A stretch of 64,000 bases of DNA. Source: Hyphomicrobiales bacterium. GTDB lineage: Bacteria; Pseudomonadota; Alphaproteobacteria; Rhizobiales; Xanthobacteraceae. Both the position numbers and the translations under genes were made by a program. Position 1 is the first letter of the stretch; each line of letters starts with the position of its first letter. The stretch is taken from contig PNAI01000025.1 in assembly GCA_003169835.1 (NCBI GenBank), forward strand, positions 20,826-84,825, given 5' to 3'. The notes under the pieces are model-generated. The model was given only the letters and a program-made list of their open reading frames with translations. It ran no database searches and was not told the origin of the DNA. Shown piece after piece: positions 49,390 through 59,933 of this stretch.

Positions 49390-50115
49390 CTAGCGCTGCG
49401 CGATCATCCCAACACTTCGCCCTGCAATCCGCTTGTGGATGTGCACCATGAACGCCATGGCAAACAGCGGCGTGATGAAATTGAGCACCGGGATCGACAC
49501 CACGAACGCGATCAGCATGCCGCAGAGGAACACGCCCGCGCGATGCGCGCGGTAGAGCGCCTTGGCTTCGGCCGGCGTACGAAAGTGCATGGCGGCAAGC
49601 AGGAAATATTCCCGGCCGAGCAAATAGGCGTTGGCCAGGAACATGATGATGAAACCGAGCCCCGCGAACAGCAGCAGAGGCGCAGCGCATACATAGACGA
49701 CGATCGCCAGCAGCGCGGCCCTGATCCCCTCGATCAGCGCGCGCCAGAGCGCCAGCTCATGACCGGGCGGATCGTTCGGGTAATATCGGCGTTCAACCTC
49801 TTCTGCGATCTCGTCGACGAAAAAGCTGCCGACGAACGCGGCGATCGCTGGCAGCAGGAGAATCGCTCCGGCGAAAATGCCCAGACCCGCCGCAAACGAC
49901 ACGATCCAGATAAAAATGTGCCATACCCACTGTGCGCCCCAGTCGTGGCCCGTGGCCCAATTCACGCCTTCCGCCGCAAGTATCGCAAAAGCGCGGTGCA
50001 AGCCGATGCCGATCACGACCATCAAAAGAAGCGCAAGACCGATCGTCTTCAAAAGCACCCGCCGAAACGGCGGTGAGAACATTTGCACGAACGCCTTGCC
50101 GGCAGCCTCGAACAT
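49390..50115 (-). CDS. EI24/CysZ-type membrane protein
   Basis: A 241-residue protein of the EI24 domain family, which includes the sulfate transporter CysZ. About four to six hydrophobic segments are visible (LALLLMVVIGIGLHRAFAIL, IVSFAAGLGIFAGAILLLPA, FAGLGFIIMFLANAYLLGRE, LIAFVVSIPVLNFITPLFAM). The motif ANAYLLGREYFLLAAMHFRT is conserved in the family. No sulfur genes are adjacent, so transport of sulfate is not supported. GGAGG 5 nt before ATG 50115 chooses the start; ATG 50118 is adjacent. Confidence 0.82.
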   Translation of the reverse strand: MFEAAGKAFVQMFSPPFRRVLLKTIGLALLLMVVIGIGLHRAFAILAAEGVNWATGHDWGAQWVWHIFIWIVSFAAGLGIFAGAILLLPAIAAFVGSFFVDEIAEEVERRYYPNDPPGHELALWRALIEGIRAALLAIVVYVCAAPLLLFAGLGFIIMFLANAYLLGREYFLLAAMHFRTPAEAKALYRAHRAGVFLCGMLIAFVVSIPVLNFITPLFAMAFMVHIHKRIAGRSVGMIAQR

Positions 50116-50172
50116 CATTGCCTCCGCAATTAGGAGCACAAGTATATTCGCCGTGCACGTAAGGCAAATGGA

Positions 50173-51030
50173 TCAGCGGGCGGGCGCCGACGCGTCAGGG
50201 CCTGGCACGAGGGTCGCTGCCTGCACGAGCCGGCTGCCATTGACGTCCGGCTTATCGGGAGCGAGCGGCACTTCCTGCTGAACGTGCAGCCGGTCGGCCC
50301 AGCGCACCTTGCGATAGTCAAAACCCTGCTCGATGGTGGGCTTGACCAGGCTGAAATAGGGCGAGATATCGAAGTCGCGCGGCGCATAGAGCGAAGAATG
50401 ACGAATTTCGAGGATTTCGCGCCGCACGTCCTCGTCGTCCTGCTTCGTCACTTTCGGCAGAATGGGATAGCGCACGTTCTCGAACGCCTGCGCGATCAAG
50501 GCGGAGCAGATGATGCGGCTCGGGTGGCCTGACCCGAGCGCCATCAGCCTCCGCCGCCAGCGTTGCGGCACCGGCAATGGAAACAGATAGCGCAGCAGAT
50601 CGATGATATTCTTCACATCGTAATCGAAGCCGATGCGCTCTGTGGCATAGGCGCAGACCCGGTAACAGTCGTCTGGCGTGAGTCCGATCGGCCGGCAGAT
50701 GCGTGTGTGATGGCGAAAATACTTCGACAGCGGCGCGCCGACGACACCTTCGCCGATATTGGCCTCGACCAGCACAAGCTGCTCGCCATCATCAGTCGTA
50801 CGCTCTCCGATCGGCCCGACGTAAAGCGCCGCATGCGACCATGTCGACTGCGTGAGATACTTGATGACGCCCGAGATGTGATTGGTGCCCTCGACCAGCA
50901 GCACATCGCCCGGCTGCAGCGTCGCGCGCAAAGATTCCGGATTGCTCGGTGTAAAGGGGTGATATCCTTCGATCGGCCGATCGAGATATTGCGCGATCCT
51001 GCGCCCGATGCCGTCGAGGAAGAAACTCAT
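50173..51030 (-). CDS. YiiX/YebB-like permuted papain-fold (NlpC/P60) cysteine hydrolase
   Basis: A 285-residue protein of the YiiX-type permuted NlpC/P60 group. The expected His is in STWSHAALYVG (H66), with an acidic residue in LVEANIGEGVV (E89 or E94). The nucleophile Cys is in RIICSALIAQAF (C175). LQPGDVLLVEGTNHISGVIK starts the domain. Members act on cell-wall peptides or lipid amides; the substrate here is unknown. No signal peptide is visible. It is divergent from the amine oxidase. Confidence 0.82.
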   Translation of the reverse strand: MSFFLDGIGRRIAQYLDRPIEGYHPFTPSNPESLRATLQPGDVLLVEGTNHISGVIKYLTQSTWSHAALYVGPIGERTTDDGEQLVLVEANIGEGVVGAPLSKYFRHHTRICRPIGLTPDDCYRVCAYATERIGFDYDVKNIIDLLRYLFPLPVPQRWRRRLMALGSGHPSRIICSALIAQAFENVRYPILPKVTKQDDEDVRREILEIRHSSLYAPRDFDISPYFSLVKPTIEQGFDYRKVRWADRLHVQQEVPLAPDKPDVNGSRLVQAATLVPGPDASAPAR

Positions 51031-51238
51031 AACGCCGCGTCCCTTCGGTGGCGTGCGCCCTTTAGGCCGGCACAGCCTTATTGAGAATCCTTGTCTAAGT
51101 ATTTAGACGAGACTTGTTGCAATTCGGTTCACAACCTCGCGCGTTAAGGAAACTTAATGTTAGCCACAACATTTGCGGCGTGCGCGATGTTCAGGCACTG
51201 TTCAACGCAACCGCTGCCAGGGTAACGGTTTGCCAACC

Positions 51239-52636
51239 ATGAAACGCTTGAGCCGCCGCACGTTTCTCGCCGCGTCCGCCGCCGTGACGGCCTCGCCCGT
51301 GCTTGGCGCGCCGTCGTCCTCGATCGATTTCGACGTCATCATTGTTGGAGCAGGTTCTGCCGGCATCGCCGCCGCGCGCCGCATATACGCCGCCGGCCGA
51401 AGCTTTCGCTTGATCGAGGCCTCCAGCCAGATCGGTGGGCGCTGCATCACCGACACGAGTATTTTCGGCGTGCCCTACGATCGCGGAGCGCACTGGATTC
51501 ACATGCCTGACCTCAATCCAGTGGCGAAGCTCACGCCGAAACCCGGATTCGACGTGTATGCGGCGTCTGCCGCCCAGCGGCTGCGTGTCGGCCGGCGCAA
51601 CGCGCGCGAAGGCGAGCTCGAAGAATATCTCGGTGTGCTGGTGCGCTCGAATCGCGCGATCGCGGACGCAGCACGCGGCAAGTCGGACGTCAATTGCGCC
51701 GATGCGCTGCCCAAGGACTTGCGCGATTGGCGGCCGACGGTGGAGTTTGTGCTCGGTCCCTACGGTTGCGCGAAGGACTTGCGCGAAATCTCGGCCTATG
51801 ATTTTGCGAAATCAGCCGAGCGCGACGTCGATGCATTCTGCCGCCAGGGTTACGGCGCGCTGCTAGGCAAACTTGGCGCGGCCGTCCCGGTGACGCTCGC
51901 AACGCCGGTGACACGCATCGATACGAACGATCGTCTTATCGTTGAGACGGACAAGGGCCGCCTCGTCGCGCGCGCTGTGATCATCACCGCATCGACCAAT
52001 GTGCTTCTATCCGGCGACATCAAATTCACACCTGAGCTGCCCAAACGCCAGCTCGACGCGCTCAACCAACTCAAGCTTGGCAGCTACGATCACATTGCGC
52101 TGGAGTTGATCGGCAATCCGCTTGGCCTACAGCGCGATGAGCTGGTTTTCGAGAAGTCGGAAACCACGCGCACCGCCGCATTGCTCGCCAACATTTCGGG
52201 CACCTCGCTCGCAACGGTCGAAGTGGCGGGGAAATTCGGTCGCGATCTGTCGGCCCAGGGCGAGCCGGCCATGGTCGCCTTCGCGCTCGAATGGCTCACC
52301 GACCTCTACGGCGCGGATGTCAAAAAGGCGGTCAAACGCACCCATGCCACGCGCTGGAACGCCGAGCCATTTGCGCGTGGCGCGTTCTCCGCGGCGAGCC
52401 CGGGCGGGCAGGGGGCGCGCAAGACACTGATGGAGCCGCTGCGCGATCGTATTTATTTTGCCGGTGAAGCGATGCACGAGACGCTCTGGGGCACCGTCGG
52501 CGGCGCATGGGAATCCGGCACGCGCGCGGCCGAAGCGATCTTGCGCAAGATGGGCGTGCTCAAGGAAATCGAAGATCCGAAAGACAAACCGCGCGCAAAA
52601 GAGCCGTCCAAACCGCAGCCCCGGCGTAAAGGCTAG
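51239..52636 (+). CDS. Tat-exported flavin monoamine oxidase family protein
   Basis: A 465-residue FAD oxidoreductase. The N-terminus LSRRTFLAASAAVTASPVLG is a twin-arginine signal. The Rossmann motif is VIIVGAGSAGIAAARRIYAA, and GRCITDTSIFGVPYDRGAHW contacts FAD. The C-terminal FAD motif is IYFAGEAMHETLWGTVGGAW, where GTVGGAWESG is typical of monoamine/polyamine oxidases. A Lys-rich tail (KDKPRAKEPSK) is extra. It probably oxidises an amine in the periplasm; the substrate is unknown. The 3' end overlaps the convergent small gene by 4 bp. Confidence 0.85.
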   Translation: MKRLSRRTFLAASAAVTASPVLGAPSSSIDFDVIIVGAGSAGIAAARRIYAAGRSFRLIEASSQIGGRCITDTSIFGVPYDRGAHWIHMPDLNPVAKLTPKPGFDVYAASAAQRLRVGRRNAREGELEEYLGVLVRSNRAIADAARGKSDVNCADALPKDLRDWRPTVEFVLGPYGCAKDLREISAYDFAKSAERDVDAFCRQGYGALLGKLGAAVPVTLATPVTRIDTNDRLIVETDKGRLVARAVIITASTNVLLSGDIKFTPELPKRQLDALNQLKLGSYDHIALELIGNPLGLQRDELVFEKSETTRTAALLANISGTSLATVEVAGKFGRDLSAQGEPAMVAFALEWLTDLYGADVKKAVKRTHATRWNAEPFARGAFSAASPGGQGARKTLMEPLRDRIYFAGEAMHETLWGTVGGAWESGTRAAEAILRKMGVLKEIEDPKDKPRAKEPSKPQPRRKG

Positions 52637-52890
52637 ACGTCCGAATCGTCGCGGCGAAACGAATCTTCGAGCGCATGAGGCCGATCCCGGCGCACGCGCC
52701 AGATTACAAAGAGGACGGCGTCGATCACGAAAATCAGAACACCGATCAGCGTCGGAAATTCTGACCTGCTCATTCCATCGGCGAGGCGGCCGCTGGAAAA
52801 ATAATATTCGCCGATAAAAATCAAAAAGAAACCGAGCACCAGCAGCATAATCATCAGCTTTGGTTTCGGGCCCTTGCGCACGCGACTCAT
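52633..52890 (-). CDS. Small two-helix membrane protein downstream of pheT
   Basis: An 85-residue protein with two hydrophobic helices ([19 protein letters not shown] and [20 protein letters not shown]) and charged ends. I recognise no family. The start overlaps the pheT stop by 4 nt (ATGA), so it is translated from the pheST transcript. The coupling makes it a likely real gene. Confidence 0.72.
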   Translation of the reverse strand: MSRVRKGPKPKLMIMLLVLGFFLIFIGEYYFSSGRLADGMSRSEFPTLIGVLIFVIDAVLFVIWRVRRDRPHALEDSFRRDDSDV

Positions 52891-55304
52891 GCCCGCAACA
52901 CCCCGCCGGTGCGCTTGCCGACTTCGGCGACGATCTTGGTTCCCAGCGCCTCGATCTCCTGATCGGTCATAGTCTTCTCGCGCGGCTGGATGGTGACCGC
53001 AATCGCGATCGATTTCTTGCCCGCCGCGATTCCTTCGCCTTCGTAGATATCGAACACGGTGACGCCGGTGATCAGCTTGCGCTCCACGCCCTGCGCCGCC
53101 CGCACGATGTCGCCAGCCTTCACGCTACGATCCACAACAAAAGCAAAATCGCGCTCCACCGGCTGGAGCGGCGAAAGGTCCAGCACGGCCTTGGCGCGCG
53201 TAGGCTTGGCGCGCGGTTCCGGGATGCGTTCCAGGATCACTTCAAAGGCTACCACCGGGCCCTCGGCGCCAAGCGCCTCGAGCACGCGCGGATGCAACTC
53301 GCCGAAATAGCCAAGCACGTTTTGCGGTCCAATTTGAATTGTGCCGGCACGCCCCGGGTGGAACCACGCCGGCCCGCCGGGAACGACTTGCATCGCCTGC
53401 GCAGGCGCGCCTGCGGCTGCGAGCGTCGCGAGCGCATCGGCTTTCACGTCAAACACATCGACACGCTCTTCCAGCGTCGACCAATGGCGGCCGCCGCCGT
53501 AGGGCTTTGCCATCGCGCGTCGTATCGCAGCCGCCGCGGTGCATTGATCCTCCGGCTTGTCACCCTTGAAAATCTGCCCGACTTCGAACAGCGCCACATC
53601 CGGAAATCCGCGATCGGCATTGCGTTGCCCCGCGCTTACCAGCCCCGGAATCAAGCTCGGCCGCATATCGGACAATTCCGACGCGATCGGATTTGCCAGC
53701 GCCAATTCCGGTTTGCCGCCGCCGAACAGCGCCGCATGCGGCTTCGATATAAATGACCAGGTGATGGCCTCGACCAGCCCGCGCGTGGCGGCCGCGCGTT
53801 TGGCTTTGCGACTTCTGAGCTGCAGGGTCGTCAGCACCGGCTTGCGCGCCAGCTCTCCGCGTGGAAACGGCGTCGCCGGTATGCTGTCCACACCGATGAT
53901 GCGCACCAGTTCCTCGACGATATCGGCCTTGCCTTCGATGTCCGGACGCCACGACGGCGCCGCGACCTTCAGCATGGGGCCTGCGCCCGCGACGAAAAAG
54001 CCGAGCCGGGCGAGCACGCGCTTGATCTCGGGCAGCGCGATGCTCAAACCCGCAAGCCGCTTGAGTTCGGTGAGCGGAAAATCAATCGCGCGCTCGGGGA
54101 CGTCCGCCTGACCTGCGACCACAATCTCCGAGGGCTGGCCGCCGCACAGCTCAAGCACCAATTGTGTTGCGAGCTCCAATCCCGGCAGCATGAAGTTGGG
54201 ATCGACCCCGCGCTCGAAGCGATAGCGCGCATCGGAATTGATCCCGAGCTGGCGGCCGGTCCGCGCGATATTGCCGGGCTCCCACAGCGCCGACTCAATC
54301 AGCACGTCGGTCGTAGCCTCCGAACAGCCGCTCGCTTCGCCGCCCATGATGCCGGAAAGCGATTCCACGCCATTCTCGTCCGCGATCACACACATCGCGG
54401 CATCGAGCGCATAGGTCTTGCCGTCAAGCGCGCGCAGCTGCTCGCCGTTCTTGGCCCAGCGCACCACAAGATCGCCGCGCACCTTCTTGGCGTCGAACAC
54501 ATGCAGCGGCCGAGCGCGATCGTGAGTGATGAAGTTCGTGATATCCACCAGCGTATTGATCGGGCGCAGACCGATTGCGAGCAATCGCCGCTGCAGCCAT
54601 TCGGGTGACGGACCATTCTTCACGCCGCGCACAAGCCGAAGTGCAAACGCGGGGCACAACGAAGCCATCGCGCCGAAGTCGAGCTTGACCGAAACCGGGC
54701 AGGGAAATGCGCCCTTCACGGGTTTCGGCACGCGCTCCTTGAAGGTGCCGACGTCAACTGCGGCCAAATCGCGCGCGATGCCGTTGACGCCGGTGCAGTC
54801 CGGCCGGTTGGGCGTGAGATTGATCTCGATCACCGGATCGTCCAGCTCCGCCCATTGCGCGTAGCTTTGTCCCACCGGCGCGTCGGCCGGCAGCTCGATG
54901 ATGCCGTCGTGATTGTCCGACAATTGCAGTTCGAACTCAGACACCAGCATACCGTGGCTTTCGACGCCGCGAATGGTGCCAACGCTGAGCGTCATGTTCT
55001 TGCCTGGGATGAACGCGCCGGGCGGCACGAACACGCCCTTCATGCCCGCACGCGCATTTGGCGCGCCGCACACGACCTGAACTGGCTTTCCGTCTCCGGT
55101 GTCCACCATGCAGACCCGTAGTCGATCCGCATTCGGATGCTGCTCGGCCGACACCACGTTTCCGATGACATAAGGCGCCAGCATCTTGCCCTTGTCTTCG
55201 ACGCGCTCGACCTCAAGCCCGACCATGGTGAGCTTGTCCGTGATTGCGGCGAGCTGCGCCTCGGTGTCGAGATGTTCCTTCAGCCAGGCGAGGGTGAATT
55301 TCAC
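52887..55304 (-). CDS. pheT: Phenylalanyl-tRNA synthetase beta subunit
   Basis: An 805-residue subunit of the heterotetrameric PheRS, with the tRNA-binding OB domain ([31 protein letters not shown]), the B3/B4 editing region, B5 ([20 protein letters not shown]) and the C-terminal anticodon domain ([20 protein letters not shown]). It starts at GTG 55304, overlapping the pheS stop (GTGA). The frame continues upstream but is not supported. Length is normal. Confidence 0.97.
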   Translation of the reverse strand: MKFTLAWLKEHLDTEAQLAAITDKLTMVGLEVERVEDKGKMLAPYVIGNVVSAEQHPNADRLRVCMVDTGDGKPVQVVCGAPNARAGMKGVFVPPGAFIPGKNMTLSVGTIRGVESHGMLVSEFELQLSDNHDGIIELPADAPVGQSYAQWAELDDPVIEINLTPNRPDCTGVNGIARDLAAVDVGTFKERVPKPVKGAFPCPVSVKLDFGAMASLCPAFALRLVRGVKNGPSPEWLQRRLLAIGLRPINTLVDITNFITHDRARPLHVFDAKKVRGDLVVRWAKNGEQLRALDGKTYALDAAMCVIADENGVESLSGIMGGEASGCSEATTDVLIESALWEPGNIARTGRQLGINSDARYRFERGVDPNFMLPGLELATQLVLELCGGQPSEIVVAGQADVPERAIDFPLTELKRLAGLSIALPEIKRVLARLGFFVAGAGPMLKVAAPSWRPDIEGKADIVEELVRIIGVDSIPATPFPRGELARKPVLTTLQLRSRKAKRAAATRGLVEAITWSFISKPHAALFGGGKPELALANPIASELSDMRPSLIPGLVSAGQRNADRGFPDVALFEVGQIFKGDKPEDQCTAAAAIRRAMAKPYGGGRHWSTLEERVDVFDVKADALATLAAAGAPAQAMQVVPGGPAWFHPGRAGTIQIGPQNVLGYFGELHPRVLEALGAEGPVVAFEVILERIPEPRAKPTRAKAVLDLSPLQPVERDFAFVVDRSVKAGDIVRAAQGVERKLITGVTVFDIYEGEGIAAGKKSIAIAVTIQPREKTMTDQEIEALGTKIVAEVGKRTGGVLRA

Positions 55305-56383
55305 GTGCTCAATCCCCCCGCCAGCGTCGGGAAATCGAGCGGCCGGAATCCGTAATGCGACAGCCACCGCACATCGGCTTCGAAGAAAGCGCGCAGATCC
55401 GGCATGCCGTATTTGAGCATCGCGATGCGGTCGATCCCCATGCCCCAGGCGAAGCCCTGGTACTCATCGGGGCTGATCCCGCAATTGCGCAGCACTTTCG
55501 GATGCACCATGCCGCAGCCGAGAATTTCCAGCCAATCCTCGCCCTCGCCGAAACGCACTTCGCCCTTCTCGCGCCGGCACTGGATGTCGACTTCGAGCGA
55601 CGGCTCGGTGAACGGAAAGAACGACGGACGAAATCGCATCTTCACTTGATTGACCTCGAAGAACGCTTTGAGGAATTCTTCCAGGATCCATTTCAGGTGG
55701 CCGAGATGCGAGCCCTTGTCGATGACCAGCCCCTCGACCTGGTGGAACATTGGCGTGTGCGTCTGATCGGAATCGACGCGATACGTGCGGCCGGGAATGA
55801 TCACGCGGATCGGCGGCTTCTGACTCATCATGGTGCGGATCTGCACCGGCGACGTATGAGTGCGCAGCAGCAGCCGCGTGCCGTCGGGCTTGGGATTGAA
55901 GAAAAACGTATCGTGCATGTCCCGCGCCGGATGGCTTTCGGGAATGTTGAGCTTGGTGAAATTGAGATCGTCGGTCTCGATGTCGGGTCCTTCCGCCACC
56001 GCAAAGCCCATGTCGACGAAGATCGCGGTCAGTTCATCAATGACCTGGCTTATGGGATGGATACGCCCGGTCTCCGCCGGCGTCTCGCGCGCGGGCAGGG
56101 TCACGTCCACGGTCTCGGTGGCAAGCCGCGCGTCGAGCGCCGCGCCCCGCAGCGCATCCTTGCGCGCCGTGATCGCGGCGGTCACGTGATCCTTGAGCCC
56201 GTTGATCGCCGGGCCTCTTTCCTTTCGCTCCTCCGGCGTCATGCCGCCGAGCGTCTTGAGCAGGGCCGTGACCGAGCCGTTCTTGCCGAGCGCTGCCACG
56301 CGCACGGCCTCGATCGCCGCCTCATCGGCGGCGGCACCGACGGCTTTGATGATCTCGGTTTCGAGTGCGGCGATATCAGTCAT
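55301..56383 (-). CDS. pheS: Phenylalanyl-tRNA synthetase alpha subunit
   Basis: A 360-residue class II catalytic subunit that charges tRNA-Phe. An N-terminal coiled coil precedes motif 2, [20 protein letters not shown], and motif 3, [33 protein letters not shown] and SHLGHLK are diagnostic. It heads the pheS-pheT-small membrane protein operon. A plus-strand gene separates it from rplT, so it needs its own promoter. I found no convincing Phe-rich leader upstream. Confidence 0.98.
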   Translation of the reverse strand: MTDIAALETEIIKAVGAAADEAAIEAVRVAALGKNGSVTALLKTLGGMTPEERKERGPAINGLKDHVTAAITARKDALRGAALDARLATETVDVTLPARETPAETGRIHPISQVIDELTAIFVDMGFAVAEGPDIETDDLNFTKLNIPESHPARDMHDTFFFNPKPDGTRLLLRTHTSPVQIRTMMSQKPPIRVIIPGRTYRVDSDQTHTPMFHQVEGLVIDKGSHLGHLKWILEEFLKAFFEVNQVKMRFRPSFFPFTEPSLEVDIQCRREKGEVRFGEGEDWLEILGCGMVHPKVLRNCGISPDEYQGFAWGMGIDRIAMLKYGMPDLRAFFEADVRWLSHYGFRPLDFPTLAGGLST

Positions 56384-56504
56384 CGTATCCTCGGCAATGC
56401 GGTGGTTTTGGCCGTCCGGCCTCCATCAGGTCAAGCCCGCATTTCCGAGCAAAGCCCAATGTGAGAAACTAGGGAATAGCGATATCCGCATCGAGGACCA
56501 TTCT

Positions 56505-56912
56505 ATGATTACCTGCCCGCTTCTTGTGCTCTCGGCCATGCTCTTCTTGGCGGCGCCGCTTGCGGCCGCCGATTGCCCAGTGGCCCGCAGCGGAGACGCG
56601 ATTTCAGACACTCTGGAAAAAGCGCCGTCCTGCGACGCCGCCCAAAAACTGTTCGAGGCCTGCGCCTATGTCGCGAGCATCGATTCCATGTTCGGCAGCA
56701 TCGTCACCGGAAAATGCGAAAATGACTTTCTGGCCAAGCTGAATGCTTCGCAGCGCAAGACCTACGACCGGCAGAAGGACGCCTGCTCACGCAAATACGC
56801 CAAGCAGGAGGGCACGATGTACCGCTCCTTCGAGGCCATGTGCATTTCCAAGCTTGCCGTCGGCTATTCGAAGAGATTTGCCGCGAGCCCTAAAGGGCCC
56901 GCGGACAAATAG
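56505..56912 (+). CDS. Small exported Cys-rich protein, unknown function
   Basis: A 135-residue protein with a signal peptide (ITCPLLVLSAMLFLAAPLAA, cleavage near AAA|DCP). The mature part has six Cys (DCP, SCD, EACAY, GKCEN, DACSRK, AMCIS), enough for three disulfides, and is helical (RKTYDRQKDACSRKYAKQEG). I recognise no family; the spacing somewhat recalls lysozyme-inhibitor-like periplasmic proteins, but this is weak. GAGGA 8 nt before ATG 56505 supports the start. It is inserted between pheS and rplT on the opposite strand. Confidence 0.75.
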   Translation: MITCPLLVLSAMLFLAAPLAAADCPVARSGDAISDTLEKAPSCDAAQKLFEACAYVASIDSMFGSIVTGKCENDFLAKLNASQRKTYDRQKDACSRKYAKQEGTMYRSFEAMCISKLAVGYSKRFAASPKGPADK

Positions 56913-56927
56913 TCTGCGTGAAACCGT

Positions 56928-57293
56928 TCAATGCGGTGCCGGAATCGAAGCCTTGGCCTTTTCCACGATGGCCTGAAAAGCGGCCGGCTCGTGAATGGCG
57001 AGGTCGGACAGCACCTTGCGGTCGACGAGCAAGCCCGCCCTGGCCGCGCCCGCGATGAACTTGCTGTAGTTCAGGCCGAACGGGCGCACCGCGGCGTTGA
57101 TCCGCTGGATCCATAAGGCGCGGAACGTGCGCTTGCGCCGCTTGCGGTCGCGATAGGCATATTGGTTTGCCTTCTCCACCGCCTGCTTGGCGATGCGGAT
57201 GGTATTCTTGCGGCGGCCGTAATAGCCCTTCGCGGCCTTGAAAACTTTCTTGTGTTTGGCGTGTGAAGTGACGCCGCGTTTTACGCGTGCCAT
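56928..57293 (-). CDS. rplT: 50S ribosomal protein L20
   Basis: A 121-residue primary 23S-binding protein needed for early 50S assembly. The basic N-terminus [20 protein letters not shown] and the globular [20 protein letters not shown] are typical, as is [19 protein letters not shown]. It follows rpmI by 54 bp. In other bacteria L20 represses its own operon by binding the leader; such a site is not obvious here. Confidence 0.98.
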   Translation of the reverse strand: MARVKRGVTSHAKHKKVFKAAKGYYGRRKNTIRIAKQAVEKANQYAYRDRKRRKRTFRALWIQRINAAVRPFGLNYSKFIAGAARAGLLVDRKVLSDLAIHEPAAFQAIVEKAKASIPAPH

Positions 57294-57347
57294 GACTGGT
57301 CTCCTGTCGGTCCTGTTCTACGATGAGCTTGCGGAAGGTGTTGGCGA

Positions 57348-57548
57348 TCAACCGTTGGGCAGAAAATACTTCTTGATGTTGTCGCCGTCGGTCTTGAACA
57401 GAACCCGAGTGCCGCGGTGATCGCGGATTTGCTTCGTGCTGCGCTTGATCATGCCGTGGCGTTTGCCGGCGTGGGCCGCAAGCACCTTCCCGCCGCCGGT
57501 GATCTTGAAGCGCTTTTTAGCGCCCGACTTGGTCTTGATCTTGGGCAT
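57348..57548 (-). CDS. rpmI: 50S ribosomal protein L35
   Basis: A 66-residue protein: [20 protein letters not shown] through [18 protein letters not shown] just before ATG 57548 selects this start over an upstream in-frame one at 57635. It forms a pair with rplT. infC lies 323 bp upstream, a wider gap than usual. Confidence 0.97.
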   Translation of the reverse strand: MPKIKTKSGAKKRFKITGGGKVLAAHAGKRHGMIKRSTKQIRDHRGTRVLFKTDGDNIKKYFLPNG

Positions 57549-57755
57549 TTTGCTCTCCTGAAAATGGCTTAAGACCACGACGATGAAGCCGGGTCCGCCG
57601 GATGTGCTCGAATTGAGCGTGTAATGAGCGGTCACGCCGCCACGGCAGCCCTTGATAAGCCGGTCGGCGATCGGGCGGGGTTATGGCAGAGGCGGCCTGA
57701 AAAGACAACCTGATCGGTCATCGCCCGCGCGCGAGGCCCGCATGTACTCTCCACC

Positions 57756-57860
57756 GTCATTCCGGGACGGCGCGAAGCGCCGGACCCGGAATCCAGATAC
57801 AAATGCAGAAATTGCTGTTGGATTCCGGGTTCGCGGGCCTTGCCCGCGCCCCGGAATGAC
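57756..57860. repeat. Inverted pair of palindromic repeats between infC and rpmI
   Basis: Unit one (57756-57795) is GTCATTCCGGGACGGCGCGA with GCGCCGGACCCGGAATCCAG. Unit two (57819-57860) is TGGATTCCGGGTTCGCGGGC with CTTGCCCGCGCCCCGGAATGAC in inverted order. The ends match those at 40963-41039. The rest of the 323-bp gap (57549-57871) has no gene. Confidence 0.8.
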
Positions 57861-57871
57861 AGCGGCGAGGC

Positions 57872-58411
57872 TTATCTCGGCGCCAGCACCATCACCATTT
57901 GCCGGCCCTCGAACCTGGCGTCCATCTCGATCTTGGCGATCTTGATGGTGTCGTCCTTCACGCGGTCGAGCAACTTCACGCCGAGTTCCTGGTGCGCCAT
58001 TTCGCGGCCGCGGAAGCGCAAGGTGACCTTGACCTTGTCGCCCTCCTCGAAGAACCGCTTCATCGAGCGCATCTTCACGTCGTAATCGTGGTCGTCGATC
58101 ATCGGCCGGAATTTGATTTCCTTGACCTCGACCACTTTCTGTTTCTTGCGGGCTTCGGCCGCCTTCTTCTGCTCCTGGTATTTGTATTTACCGAAATCGA
58201 GCAGCTTGCAGACCGGCGGCGTAGCGTTGGGGGAAATCTCGACCAAATCCAATCCGGCTTCCTGCGCAAATACCAGGGCTTCCTGGACGGTGACATTCCC
58301 GCGGTTGGAACCGTCTTTGTCGATCAAATGGATTTCGCGAGCGCGTATCTCCTCATTGATGCGCGGACCGTCCTTTTGGACCGGCTGCGCGGCTTTCATC
58401 GGGCGTCGAAT
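57872..58411 (-). CDS. infC: Translation initiation factor IF-3, probable ATT start
   Basis: A 179-residue factor that binds the 30S subunit, prevents 50S joining and checks initiator tRNA. The N-domain has [20 protein letters not shown], and the C-domain has [20 protein letters not shown]. The family start in relatives is MRRP-; here that codon is ATT at 58411, with GAGGAG about 9 nt upstream. ATT is the classic infC start, used for autoregulation in E. coli. ATG 58399 (MKAAQPVQK) is the alternative; the longer open frame to 58498 is not supported. Confidence 0.95.
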   Translation of the reverse strand: MRRPMKAAQPVQKDGPRINEEIRAREIHLIDKDGSNRGNVTVQEALVFAQEAGLDLVEISPNATPPVCKLLDFGKYKYQEQKKAAEARKKQKVVEVKEIKFRPMIDDHDYDVKMRSMKRFFEEGDKVKVTLRFRGREMAHQELGVKLLDRVKDDTIKIAKIEMDARFEGRQMVMVLAPR

Positions 58412-58588
58412 GGTGGCTATCTCCTCTGCTGTTGCAACGGACCTTTCGCGCCGCCGGAAACCGGCTTTCGCGAGGAGGCACCCCAAGGATCGGGACAAAC
58501 CGTTAATAAGTCAACGCTGTTGAACATAGATTGCGTGCGGATTGCAGGGGCTGTGACCCGCTCGCCGCAGGGATTTTGGCGCGGCCGA

Positions 58589-59809
58589 CTAACTCCCGGC
58601 CTGCAATAGCGAATTGTAGACCTCCAGCGTTGCGGTAACGATGCTTTCCGGCGAAAACATATACGCGGCGAACTGCCGCGCACGCTCCCTGAGCGCATTT
58701 GTAGCCATCTCGTCGAGCGTGAGAACTTCCCCGAGCGCGCGCGCAAGTTCCCCCGCCTCATCCGGCGGCACCACCCAGCCGGTGCGCAATTCATCCGCGA
58801 TGCGCGGGGGCGCCAGCAGACATTCGGGCAACGCACCGGCCGAAGACGCGATCACCGGTCGCGCCATGGCTTGTGCCTCGGCCACCACGCGGCCCGTGAC
58901 CGGCGGCTTGATGTACGGCACGACGACGATATCGGCGGCGGCAAATGCCGCCGGCATGTCCGCGCAATGGCCTGCGAGGCGAAACAGCGCCTGCACACCT
59001 TCGTCCTGCGCACGCTGCATGATCGCGCGCACATGACGCGGGTGACGCCGGTCATCGCCTGCAAACACGAACGTGACGCCGCGCATTCCTTCGCCCGTAA
59101 GAATACGTGCCGCTTCGATCATCGTCATCTGGCCGTTTCCCGGCGCGACGCGCCCCGGAATCAGCACCAGCCGCCCGCCCGTGGGTACGCCCCAAGACTG
59201 CCGTAGTGCTGCAACGCGTTTGGCATCCACCGTGGTCGGATCGAAGATACTCAGGTTTATGCTTCGGGGAATCACGCGCACGCGCTGTGGCGGAATGCGA
59301 TAGCGCTCGATCATCGGCCGGGCATCGAACGCAGAATGCGTGATGATGCGATCGCCGCTGCTCAGCGCGCGCAGGTAATGCGCACCGAACAACATATGCG
59401 CATAGGGAATGTCGAACAGCTCGGTGACGAGCTTCGCATCCGATCGCTCCGCCGCCGGCAGCACGCTCCAGGCCGCGCCCGCGCTCCTGGCATGCACGAT
59501 GTCGATCTGCTCCTTGGCCAGCAGGCTTGCGAGCAGTTCGACGTTTTGCCGAAGCTTCAACGGATTGAAGGTCGTATCGGCATAGGAAAACCATTCGCCG
59601 CCAAAGCCCTTGAGCTCATCGACCAGCGCGCCGTCTTCGCCCGCGACGATGGCGCGCCCGCCCGCCCGTACCAGCGCGTGCGCGACATTGATCGCAACGC
59701 GTGAAGCGGATGATGGATGCAGCGCGGGCACGATCTGCAGCACGGTGGAGCCCGCGAGCGTGTGCGCCTGCGCAGGGGCCTCGACGAAATCGTCGCTCAT
59801 CACCATCAT
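58589..59809 (-). CDS. GT4-family glycosyltransferase
   Basis: A 406-residue GT-B fold enzyme. The C-domain shows VLIPGRVAPGNGQMTMIEAA, VTFVFAGDDRRHPRHVRAIM, LAGHCADMPAAFAAADIVVV and the donor motif RVVAEAQAMARPVIASSAGA. It is probably a lipopolysaccharide or exopolysaccharide sugar transferase, but no surface-polysaccharide genes surround it and acceptor and donor are unknown. The start has three close ATGs (59809, 59806, 59800); GGAG sits 4 nt before the first. Confidence 0.88.
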   Translation of the reverse strand: MMVMSDDFVEAPAQAHTLAGSTVLQIVPALHPSSASRVAINVAHALVRAGGRAIVAGEDGALVDELKGFGGEWFSYADTTFNPLKLRQNVELLASLLAKEQIDIVHARSAGAAWSVLPAAERSDAKLVTELFDIPYAHMLFGAHYLRALSSGDRIITHSAFDARPMIERYRIPPQRVRVIPRSINLSIFDPTTVDAKRVAALRQSWGVPTGGRLVLIPGRVAPGNGQMTMIEAARILTGEGMRGVTFVFAGDDRRHPRHVRAIMQRAQDEGVQALFRLAGHCADMPAAFAAADIVVVPYIKPPVTGRVVAEAQAMARPVIASSAGALPECLLAPPRIADELRTGWVVPPDEAGELARALGEVLTLDEMATNALRERARQFAAYMFSPESIVTATLEVYNSLLQAGS

Positions 59810-59933
59810 CGAACTCCGCTAAGCTTCGCGAGCGGCCCGCGATATCTCTCTTGCGTGCGATTACGACTTGCTGCGAAACACGGCGCAATTAGGTCCGGCT
59901 TGAAACAAACGGTGCGATTCGGAATGTGACGTC

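Noticed and set aside
51140..51165. TTAAG-N4-CTTAA motif as a CtrA site before the amine oxidase
   Set aside because: Spacing between TTAA halves is 6, not 7, and the genes are not known CtrA targets.
56384..56500. Phe-type leader peptide upstream of pheS
   Set aside because: The only short frame has just two Phe codons, and the stem that follows is only 4-5 bp, without a U-run.
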